Shown here in pieces: positions 1 through 9,602 of a stretch of 64,000 bases of DNA. The stretch is from Rhizophagus irregularis. Its lineage: Eukaryota; Glomeromycota; Glomeromycetes; Glomerales; Glomeraceae. The DNA is taken from the NCBI RefSeq assembly GCF_026210795.1, contig NC_089460.1, positions 1,550,001-1,614,000 of the forward strand, given 5' to 3'. The stretch's first letter is position 1; each line of letters opens with the position of its first letter. The position numbers were made by a program, and so were the translations under genes. The notes below the pieces were generated by a model that was not told the DNA's origin, did no database searches, and saw nothing but the letters and a program-made list of their open reading frames with translations.

Positions 1-1221
1 GCTGAAGCTGCTGCTATTTACGCTGTTTTAACTATCTCTCCTCGCGACTCTGAAGTCACTATTTATACTGACTCACAAACTGCCATTGATGGTCTTCGAA
101 GTTGTTTTTCCTCTATCTACTCAAATAGTCGTTTGTACTATAAAACTACAAATTTTGAACTTTGGGCTATTATCGAGCGAACCATCTTCTCTAAAAATTT
201 GACTGTTCTTCCCGTCAAAGTTAAAGCTCATTCTGGCAATTATTTAAACGATTTTGCTGATTCCTTGGCCAATACCGCCCATACCGCGTCATCCAGTATT
301 TTGATCTCTGGAATGGACTTGGCCTCTGCCCATGATTTTGTCTTAATTTATGACAATGATGTTGTCTGTGAATCTAATCCGCGACACCTTCTAAAACAAT
401 ACTATCAAACGCAGTTAATGCGCGATTTGTTAAACTTAACGCGTTTTCACTTTATTTCTTTATTATCAACTAATATAGATTATATTGTTGACTGGGAACT
501 TACTTGGTTCACTCTAAGTTTCAAGCCCTCCCATGACGCGTCCTTTACTCCTGAGCACGCTTCAAGACACCTAACCTTTAAATTCAAACTTTTCTTGGAT
601 GATTTGCCTACGTTGGAAAAGCTTAAACGGACCCGACCAGACTTATACATGGACGAATTAACTTGCCGTTCTTGTATCGACCGCATGGAAGACCTGATGC
701 ACCTTTTTATGTGCAAAAAGCGACGTCTGCCTATGCAACAAATTCTCCAATCTTATCAAAATCATTTGATTTCCAAACTTCTGGAAGCGAGCAATTTGGC
801 TGATATTGATCCTTCTCCATTCATAGCTAAACTTACTTCTCTTTCATGCTGGTCCTTTTCATCTACAAATTGGTCTACCTTTGCCCTTATCCGTGGTTGC
901 TTACCCAAACTCTTCATCGACTTATTTGTTGATCTATCCATTCCAAGAACTTCTGCGATTAAAGTTATCGCTGCTATTCATAACAATTTTGTCCAGAAAT
1001 TCAGAAGACGAATCTGGAATCCGCGTTCTTATGAAAAAAGTAGATGGGAAAACGCGATGAACATTACCTATAAGTTGAAAACTACTCCGAAGCCATCTAA
1101 TCTGCCATTGTCGACGTACATACCTTACTCATCTTTACCACCTCCGACCCTACACGTTTCACGTGACTCCGGAACCGATTGGTTGAAGAAGCTCGATGAA
1201 ATATGGTTTGCCATAGTTTAA
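1..1221 (+). mobile_element. 3' end of a non-LTR (LINE-type) retrotransposon ORF2: RNase H and zinc-binding tail
   Basis: The window opens inside an open frame running from base 1 to the stop at 1219-1221. The first ~95 residues are the C-terminal part of an RNase H domain: AEAAAIYAVL carries the catalytic Glu, TIYTDSQTAIDGL a catalytic Asp, and VKAHSGNYLNDFADSLAN the His/Asp end. Further on, CRSCIDRMEDLMHLFMC has the CxxC...HxxxC pattern of the zinc-binding segment found after reverse transcriptase in many LINEs. The reverse transcriptase and the first RNase H Asp must lie upstream of the window. The reading frame is intact here. No poly(A) end or target duplication could be fixed, so the element may be a recent but incomplete view of a full copy. 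Confidence 0.85.
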
Positions 1222-1440
1222 TCACTTTTCGGGTTTTATGGGTCGTCTAACGGTGCTACTTAATAACAGCTTTTGCAGGATGGAGTGTCGATTTTTATAG
1301 TGGGCGCGCTATTTGTTATTTTGTTAGCATAGTTGCTTCTACTTTGGTTGGAATATATTAAGGGGGAAGATCTGGGGAAATTTAGTGTAATGCGATTTTT
1401 CTTTTTTAGATTAATTTTTTACTTTATTTTTTCTTAGGAG
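1222..1440 (+). other. Probable 3' untranslated tail of the LINE-type element
   Basis: This stretch follows the ORF2 stop. It is less AT-rich than the desert beyond it (for example the 1300-1320 'gtgggcgcgc' segment) and then fades into T-rich DNA after about 1390. I infer it is the element's 3' UTR. No clear terminal A tract or simple repeat marks the end. Confidence 0.4.
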
Positions 1441-1554
1441 ACTATATAGCTTTGTTTTTAGTTAGTTTTATTTTTATATCTTTCTTTTTATTTTTGTAAA
1501 TTGTATAAGTTCGAATAATTTTAATAAAGATAAAGGCTACTATGCCACGTTTGC

Positions 1555-2146
1555 CTAGTTTTTGACCAGTGTAAACACATTTTGTGGTGGAGATGTAGGA
1601 GTTACTATCACCTTCGAATGACAATTTTGACAAACTTTTCTATTTCTTGACATCACATAAGCACAGACGTTACTACAGAACGAGCATGGGATATAGAACC
1701 CCAAATACCATGTTCGTCTGCCATGACTAAATTTAATATAAGTTGTAGTTTGTCTGTTCTTTTCTTGTTTCTTCAATCTATTTTCAATAATTACAAGTTT
1801 ATCCAATAATAATTGGCGTATTCTTAAAAAATACTTGTTTTTAGTTTTTATGTCAATAGGTAACCCACAAAATACACTTGTCAAGTATTTTGAAATCCTA
1901 TATTTAGTATTCATCATAGGCCGATCTGAATTTATCAAAAAAGGCCTTTCATATTTCTTTATTATATGTCGATCTATTATTGGTGACAATCGTCAACATA
2001 TCTTTTTCTTTCTGTAATAAATTCACATGCAAAAGGATATAGAACTTTCCTTTTCTGGTGAAATATATCATATCAGCCCCTGTGTACCATTTCACTTTTT
2101 CTGGACAGAAAAAAGTATAGCTGATAAAAATTTCTTTATTCGACAT
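1555..2146 (-). pseudogene. Small zinc-ribbon-like ORF, apparently frameshifted
   Basis: Two overlapping minus-strand frames look like one interrupted coding unit. The upstream piece (2146 down to ~1985) starts MSNKEIFISYTFF and carries KVKWYTGADMIYFTRKGK. The downstream piece (to the stop at 1555) contains a motif with CSFCSNVC followed by CQNCH, which could bind zinc. Joining them needs a +1 shift near 1985-1990; no good short intron is visible there. I do not recognise the family. It may be a decayed gene or part of an old repeat. The opposite-strand frames over the same interval are shadows. Confidence 0.35.
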
Positions 2147-2568
2147 CCTTTATCTGATTGGTGCACCGTATTTACGCCTTCTTTTGAAAAATTTCGCAAG
2201 AAAACAAAACTTTTATATCTTTAAAGAACTATTAAGCCCTTGTGAACTTGTTTGAACTGAAAAGAGTGATAATAAAAAGTGTGTTGTTTAAACCAAAGAA
2301 CACTTTTGTTTTAATACTGAAGTGCTATTTTTCTAGTAATTTAACGAAAAAAAAGTGTAATATTTCTTGTATGAAAAATGGACGTGAACGGTACAGGAAA
2401 GAGTTTTAAAAACCTTAATTTAATTAGTATATTTAAATTACTGATTTTTAAATAGCTAAAACTTAGTTAAAATTTAATTTAGAAAAAAATTACCAATAAT
2501 TTTTAAAGCTAATAAATAATGATCATATTTTTTATTAAAACCTAATAATTTAATATTGCTAGGTTATA

Positions 2569-3094
2569 TACATCAGGAAATTTGTTTAGGCGTAATTTAG
2601 TGTAATATTTCGAAGGTGGTGTAAAATTTCGAAATATTACACTAAAAACGTAATATTACAAAAGTTTACGCTCTTAAATTTGAATAATTATAGTAATTTA
2701 AGAATATCTCGCTATTCACTGATCCAATCAAGACGATCTATAGCTCATTGGAATCAGCTCATCAAGACGGATCGAATGGTAGTAAAATCGCATTTCTACA
2801 GTTGATAGAACGCTCTATAGTATGCAGTAAAGTTTTAAATTAATAGAAAATCATCTATCGAACATAAAGATACGATTTTACTACCATTCGATTCGTCTTG
2901 ATGAGCTGATTCCAATGAGCTATAGATCGTCTTGATTGGATCAGTAGATAGCGAGATATTCTTAAATTACTATAATTATTCAAATTTAAGAGCGTAAACT
3001 TTTGTAATATTACGTTTTTAGTGTAATATTTCGAAATTTTACACCACCTTCGAAATATTACACTAAATTACGCCTAAACAAATTTCCTGATGTA
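2569..3094. repeat. Long-armed foldback element (MITE-like), ~220-bp arms, TA at each end
   Basis: The left arm (2571-2790) and right arm (2873-3092) are near-perfect reverse complements, separated by an ~82-bp loop. The ends read TACATCAGGAAATTTG and its complement CAAATTTCCTGATGTA. The flanking TA on each side fits a TA target duplication as made by Tc1/mariner-type transposases. No coding capacity is seen. The arms are far longer than those of a typical short MITE, so a transcript across it would form a ~220-bp double-stranded hairpin. Confidence 0.85.
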
Positions 3095-5137
3095 CTAATT
3101 ACCTAAATGCTAACTACTAGTAGATATAAATTTGAATCTAAATAATACAATTAGATTACTTTTGAAGGTAACTTAATTTTTTTTAGTAAGCAGCTTTTAA
3201 GTGAAAATTTGTAAAAATTATAGGTAGTTTAATGAATTATTATAAATAAATAACCTATAAATTTTCTATAAATAGTCCAATAATTTAATAATTAGCAGCT
3301 TTTACAATACTTATAGATAACTAAATATTTATATAATTAGGCTGTTATTAAGCAATTTATAGGTAGCTTTTTATTTAATATTTAGGTAGTCCAAATATTA
3401 TTACTCGTTAGATAATAGCATAATTTTATTACATTAATAAATTTATAATTATTGAAATCAATTTATACTAAAACTATACAAAATCTATATATTAATGATC
3501 TAATTCCAAAAATACATTAAATTTTGCAAGGAAACTTTTTATCCTTTAAAATTTAAAAGAAAAACAAAAATATATTAATTAATGTTTCTATTAAAAAAGA
3601 AGATAAATGGTTTAATTTTGCAAAAAAACTTATCATTTTCAAATTTTAATACTTCTAATCAGTATCCAAAATAAATATATACCTTAAAATTTGAAAAACT
3701 GGTCATTTAAAAAAAAGTAAAGTAATGAAATGTTAATGATCATTTTGTTAAAGAAAAGATTTTTTTAAAAAATAAATCTGATATCCACCTTAAAATATTT
3801 AAAAAAAGGAAAATAATAAAATATTAATAATGTTTTACTAAAAAATATTTTTTTTTAAAATCAAATCTGATATCTATTTTGAGACCTGAAAAATTGATTA
3901 CCTAAAAAAAGAATTGTTTTTTAAAAAAAAAACTAACTTGATATTCACCAGATCTAAAAAACTGGTTATCTAAAAAGAAAAATAATGAAAAATTAATAAT
4001 TATTTTATTAAAAAAGATTTTTTTTAAAAAAATTCAATATTCATCTCTTAAAATTTAAAGAATTGACTGTCTATAAAATAAAAAAACAAACTATTAGTAA
4101 AATTTATTAAAATAATAAAAAAATAAAAAAATTTCCATAATATTATATTACTTATATCATGTGATTAGCCATCAAAATTTCATGTACCTAAAGTGAACTG
4201 AAAGATTTCAAAAAAAAAGAAAGGTTGCATTGTACAACTATTTGTTATTCTTTTTCTCTAGGAATAAGCTTTTATTGATAACAAAATAAATAATCTTATT
4301 CTGGCAAATGTTAAAGGGCTTTAAAAACAGTATTATCATTTTGGTTGTTTTGCATTCTTATAAATAAACAGTCAAAAATATATGATTTCATTAATCTGCC
4401 ATATAGTTGCATTATTAAAATACTAGTAGTTAGTCAATTTTATTATTCTTTTTATTGAGGCAAGTGAACAATGTCATTTAAGTTGAAAGGGATATGTCAA
4501 ACCAAGAGATGAAAGAAGTGGATGAGAATAAGCTGAAATTCTTAAAGCTTTAATGGTATCATATTCTAGGATTGCATTTTTAAAAGTGATAAAAGTCTAG
4601 TTCTGAAAAATTCTAACTTATTATAAGTTATAAAAGGATCTGGAAGAAATACTGTCAAAGGCGGCCAAAAAAGGAAATGGCACAAAATGAACTTAGACAA
4701 TTAATAATATAAGAGACAAGTGCTATTTAAGTTATAAGAAAGAAATCTTTTGTTCAGTAGATTCAGATAAACTTTAAGGTTCCATTTTTAGTAACTATTT
4801 ATGAGTGTACACAAACTAATAAAACTAGATTTCTTAAGTACACATAAATTTAATTGTAAAAATCATATTGTAATATTTTACAGTAATATACACTTTATTT
4901 TTTTTTATTTTATTGTTCAAAAATTGGCTCTATATATTTCATTAAAACATAACATTTAAAAATTCCAAAAAAGTTGTTTTTGAAGGCTAACCTTAACTTT
5001 TTAAAGAATGCACATAATGCAGAATGAACTTTTAGCTGAAACTTCCTCAAAGATAATCAAAATATAAAATGTTGTAAATCATTTAAAATAATTCAATTTA
5101 GGCCGATATTGCACACCCAATAGGATATGTAACAGGA
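3095..5137. other. AT-rich intergenic desert, no gene seen
   Basis: Extremely AT-rich with long A and T runs. Around 3480-4080 several similar units of the form 'aaaactggttatctaaaaa...atgaaa..ttaataat' recur in degenerate form, suggesting an old tandem array. No open frame with coding character and no RNA gene was recognised. Confidence 0.5.
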
Positions 5138-5146
5138 TGTTACATA

Positions 5147-5368
5147 GGACCCGCCTACTACTAAGATATGTTACTGGTAGAAATTTCACTTTCATATGAA
5201 ACCTTACCTTAGATTTGCTTAAATTCTATTGGTTAATTAACTAAAAAGAAAAAAAATCATAACAATGTAACATAAAATTTTCTTTTATAGTAGGATCTTT
5301 AAAGAGTTTTATATGTAAACCTTACCTTAAGCCACAGGGTGAATTATCTTAATAGTAGGCAGGATTCT
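5147..5368 (+). repeat. Short inverted-repeat element, copy A (MULE-type MITE, 9-bp target repeat)
   Basis: The left end GGACCCGCCTACTACTAAGAT and the reverse complement of the right end, AGAATCCTGCCTACTATTAAGAT, match apart from a 2-nt gap and a few changes. The element is flanked by the 9-bp direct repeat TGTTACATA at 5138-5146 and 5369-5377, the duplication length expected of Mutator-like transposition. The same sequence recurs at 6333-6740 (interrupted) and, more diverged and inverted, near 61768-61988. It is non-coding. Confidence 0.7.
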
Positions 5369-5377
5369 TGTTACATA

Positions 5378-5516
5378 TACAGTTAAACTTCTATATACTG
5401 ATATTGCTGTTTTGGGAAAAAGCATTGGTATATCAAATTATCGGTTTATAAAAAAATTTTATATGTCGATATTATTATAAATAACATAATTATTATCGGT
5501 ATAAAATATTTTAATA
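5378..5516 (+). repeat. Possible truncated inverted-repeat element (CAGTTAAACTTCTATATA end)
   Basis: The sequence begins TACAGTTAAACTTCTATATAC, resembling the left end of the short element at 59641-59834, but no matching right end is found before the next element starts at 5517. It could be a remnant cut off by later insertions. Support is end similarity only. Confidence 0.35.
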
Positions 5517-6030
5517 TACAGTCAGACCTCTATATAATCACACTCCATATAGTCACATTATATAAAATTCTTCTATATAATCACACCTTTGGGAAATACC
5601 AATATATATAATTATGGATTTTATTTTTTATCGCACTTGCGTTATGTCGCACCCCTATAATATGTTACATATAAAAGTCAAAAATGACATTCTAAATCCT
5701 TTTTGATATATTAAGAAAATTTGTAGAGCGGTCAAAAATACGTATAGTATAAGGTTTTTTATAGTACATAGTAAGTGCATAAGGTCTTACGCACGGATTC
5801 TTTAAAAAATGAGAAATCTTAACAAAGTCATGTGATCAAAATGATCGACATAATTAATATATAAAAATTACCAAAAAAGGGAGATGTGACATATCGCAGG
5901 TGCGAAAAAAACATATTCCTATAATTATTATATAAAAAAACCTTTGTATAATCACATTATAGTAAAAGCCTCTATATAGTTACCGATTTTTGCGAAACTA
6001 ATTAGGTGACTATACAGAGGTTTGACTGTA
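5517..6030. repeat. Tc1/mariner-type MITE, ~514 bp, TA flanks
   Basis: The left end TACAGTCAGACCTCTATATA is matched by the reverse complement of the right end, TACAGTCAAACCTCTGTATA. Both continue with 'gTCAC' motifs (5552, 5947-6010). The CAGTCAAACCTCTATATAG-type terminus and TA target site are typical of pogo/Tc1-mariner relatives. The interior is AT-rich and lacks a transposase, so it is non-autonomous. Confidence 0.75.
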
Positions 6031-6332
6031 TATAAAAATGCAATTTTATTCGATTCTACATTTATAAAATTCAAAGAATTTATTAACAAAATTATATCAA
6101 TTATATCAATTATGTATTACATTAAGGATAAGTAAAATTGTATCAATTATATTATGTAGTAAATTTTGCCGATCAGTCATGTAAATTATCACATTTTTGA
6201 TTAATGGTAAAATTCAATTAGGATGTACCTCAAGTAAAGGATCAGAAAAGATTCGATTAAAATCAAAACTATTAAAAATTGATAAGAATTGATTTTAAAT
6301 CGAATATTGAATAAAAATCGAATTTTGCAGTA

Positions 6333-6740
6333 AGACCCGCTTACTTATAATAAAGGTCACTGTAGAAAATTAGCTCTTTACTAATAGTTCTTACCTTACT
6401 TTTTCTTAAATTCTATTGGTTAATTAGCTAAAAAGGAAAAAAATCATAACAATGTAACATATACATGCTGCCCAAATTATTTTGGGATGCCATAATAATA
6501 ATTTGGGATGCCATAATTCATTCGGTTTATATATAATTTACTATGTAAAGTGCCAAAATAATTTGGGATGCCATAATTGAATTTGGGATTTTACTTATAA
6601 TTACGGCAGTCCAAAATAATTTGGGTGGCATGTATAATGTAACATAAAATTTCCTTTTATAGTAAGATATGCAAAGAATTTTATATATGATTTTTACCTT
6701 AAGCCTGGAAGTGATCTATCTTATAAGTAAGCAGGATTCT
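6333..6740 (+). repeat. Short inverted-repeat element, copy B, split by a nested insertion
   Basis: Same family as 5147-5368: starts AGACCCGCTTACTTATAA and ends GTAAGCAGGATTCT. A shared core (ATTCTATTGGTTAATTA) and 'aatcataacaatgtaacat' are present in both. It is interrupted at 6462-6636 by an unrelated 175-bp element. Removing the insert and one target repeat leaves ~222 bp, the same length as copy A. The flanking direct repeat has decayed to GCAGTA (6327-6332 and 6744-6749). The short frame at 6669-6896 lies across this repeat and is not a gene. Confidence 0.7.
6462..6636. repeat. Nested 175-bp MITE with an 11-bp target duplication
   Basis: Ends read TACATGCTGCCCAAATTATT and, on the other side, AATAATTTGGGTGGCATGTA, which are near reverse complements. 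'AATTTGGGATGCCATAAT' recurs internally three times. The 11-bp sequence AATGTAACATA occurs at 6451-6461 and again at 6637-6647 but only once at the equivalent site of copy A (5264-5274), which acts as a pre-insertion allele. A 9-11 bp duplication suggests a Mutator-like transposase moved it. Confidence 0.75.
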
Positions 6741-6875
6741 GGCGCAGTATCGTTAATTAATATAAGGGCAGATCCTTTAATTTTAGTCAAATTCATAATT
6801 TCGGCTGTGAATCACGTGACAGAATACAAACTTCCTAAAAAGGAAATTTTACCTTTGAATAGAATTTCAAATTGC

Positions 6876-7309
6876 TATGGTGGCTGTCACCTATAAACCA
6901 CACTAATATTAAGTGACTTCAAATTTTTATAAATTGTAAATTGAATAGTAAAAAGAAAAAACTAAACCGATAAAATGATATAGAAACATGTACTGAACAT
7001 TTCTATCGGATTATTTTATAGAATTTAATAAGAATTTTAATTAATATTATGGGTTAAAGTTGGATAATTTTAATAAGTAGCAATAATAAAAATATAAAAT
7101 TTTGGACTAGTTTTCATGTAATTTTTATGGATTTTACAAAAATTCCATGGAAATCCACAAGAATTCCATGTAATATGGCAAAAAAAAATTTTGCCGCTCA
7201 CGCGGCAATTAATATTTTGACAAAGTACTTTAAAACATAAGTTACACAATATAAATAAATAAATTTCAAAATTTTGGACTATTGTTATTTATAGGCGACA
7301 GCCACCATA
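6876..7309. repeat. MITE with GGTGGCTGTC termini, ~434 bp
   Basis: The left end TATGGTGGCTGTCACCTATAA (from 6876) is matched inverted at the right end by TTATAGGCGACAGCCACCATA (to 7309). TA flanks both sides, compatible with a TA target duplication. The interior is AT-rich with no open frame. Confidence 0.65.
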
Positions 7310-9602
7310 TCACACAAGGTTGTATAAGTTTTCAAAAAAGGAAATTTATTCATTGATTACAGTTATTTTTAATTACGTGATATGTGTTTAATTTCCCTAT
7401 TATTATAAATAATCTTTCAAGTATAAAAAAAATCAGTATTTGCAAAATGATTAATCATGATTAATCGATTTTAAAATCGATTCTAATAATGGAAATTGAT
7501 TCCAATCTCTACTTCAAGTATACAATATTATCCTGTTTCCCCATTTTCTTAAATATGATTGGCTCAAAATTGAGCCACAAATTTGTGTAACTTTATCTTA
7601 GAAAATAATTTTTCATTTCGTGAAAAAATAGGAATGAAAGAAAGCAAGAAGCCAAGAACACATAAAGTCAAAAAGAAAAAACTTTCAAATATTTTTAACA
7701 TATGATATCTATATTTCAGTTTATAATAATTTTATTTGTACTTTATTAATTTTAATAAATAAACATAAGACTCATATACACATGGTGATTAATTTTATTT
7801 TTAAATTACGTGACAAAATATCTGCATGAAATATAACAAAAATTAAGAATAACTTTTTCATGAATATTCAAAATAACTTGATGAAAATTAATATTTAAAT
7901 AGTTTCTCATACCTGTAAAATAGCCTTTGAAAACGCGTTTGCTTTGGTTAAGTTGTTGTAACTATATAATAAAGTTAATAAAGTTAAAAAACAGGCGTAC
8001 TACAGTTTTTTAAGTTAACTATCAAGTATATATTTAAATAGTTTAATAAAAATTAATAAAAATTACGGAAGAAAGGAGAAAGTGAGAGAAAATGTATATT
8101 ATCGTTATGATAAATAAATAAATTGCACCCCAGTTTTGTGGCGTAGTTTCTTTTGATCGGTAAGTTCCAAAACATGTTTCGTTTTCAATACTTCTAAATT
8201 TTAATTATTTTTGTTAATTATTTTTTTTTTTGTAGGTATAACTTCTCAAATTATAATCAGTAAATTTCAAAATAGGTTGAAACTTTTTTTTTAACTTTGA
8301 AAAACTAACCATTTCTTCTTTTGCTATTTTGTAGGCCTCATCTTCAATGTTAAGTTTGCTCTTTAGATAAATTTTAAGTTGAAAATTATAGATGTATTGA
8401 TGGTAATTTATGATTTCATCTTCATCCGTTAATAATTATTGGCAACCTAAAGTACATTTCATTACAGAAGAAGGATTACATAATAAAAATAATATGGAAT
8501 ACAATTTTATGTAATTATTATGACAGGTTTATTTTATTAATATAACAGATAATATCTATTATAATACTAATAATAATATATATGTTATAAATATAAAACA
8601 TTGATGTTGTAATTATGTATAAACTATGTCATAATCATATAAAATATATTGTAAAATTCATGTTATAATACATATACAGTATGATATAATGAAATGATGT
8701 TTTAATATAATAGCAGGATGTTAACGCTATCACGTGTAAGTGCATAACTCCCAATCTTGGGCCAGTTCGTACGTTAATATCGTACAACGTTAAGGACGTA
8801 TATCCGTTTTGGCTGGAATTATGATTTTTTGCCGGAATTACAAATTCGTGAAATCATGAATTAATTTAGGGCAGAATTATGAATTCGGCTGAAATCATGA
8901 ATTGATTTCGGCAGAATTTTGGATTTCGGTTTTGAAATTTCGGATTTTTGCCAATCAATTTCGGGGTCTTCTTATTTTATTTAATTAAATAAAAGTCCGG
9001 TGTTTTTTAATAAATTAAAAGTCCGGTGTTTTTTAATAAATTAAAAAAAAAATCTGTTTCTTTTTAATTAATAAAAAAAATGAATTTAATATTCAGAGTT
9101 TTCTTAGGGAATTGCTAAACGTCGCCATTTAGAATTTTATTATATTTAAAAATTTCTGATAATTATTTTATTTATTATAATTTTATTTGGAAATCTACAG
9201 TTAAAGGTAATTATTTATTTACAAAAGCTAAAATACTATTTCCGATTGGTACAATTTTTTTTCAATTGCTGTGCCCAAATACATTTCAATTGTATATGAC
9301 GTAAATAGAAGATTACTACGGATATTTCAAATTTTCAAAGATGAATTATCTGTTATGCACATTATAATTTTATTGCTTTTTAATCTCAATCATATCAATT
9401 ATGCTCGATTTTTACATAAGCCACAGATTTCACTCAAATTTTGTAAAATTGATAATAAAAGAACTAATCGTATATATTATAATTTGTATGTTCTAAATAC
9501 ATTAAAATATTTTTTTCGATGGATATGAATTATAATACAAACGAGTTTATCATGTTTTATTATATTAAAGAATTATTGGTAAAATTAGGTTGAACTAATT
9601 AA
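7310..9602. other. AT-rich intergenic region with repeat fragments
   Basis: No convincing gene. Two things stand out. First, 8815-8965 is rich in repeated 'GAATTATGAATTCGGC / GAAATCATGAATTgATTTCGG' phrases, a degenerate repeat. Second, 8985-9036 holds two copies of a ~26-bp unit, AAAAGTCCGGTGTTTTTTAA plus a linker. A short open frame at 9271-9528 (+) has no recognisable motif and was not called. The 3' flank of MRE11 begins at its right edge. Confidence 0.45.

Noticed and set aside
480-716. Minus-strand open frame of 78 codons
   Set aside because: Lies antisense inside the LINE RNase H/zinc region; it is a shadow.
1835-2224. Two plus-strand frames opposite the zinc-ribbon ORF
   Set aside because: Phe-rich translations of the complementary strand; the minus strand has the Cys motif.
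6669-6896. Plus-strand frame of 75 codons
   Set aside because: Spans the right half of MITE copy B and the left end of the next element; not a gene.
9271-9528. Plus-strand frame of 85 codons before MRE11
   Set aside because: Ile/Tyr/Asn-rich translation of AT-rich DNA with no motif.
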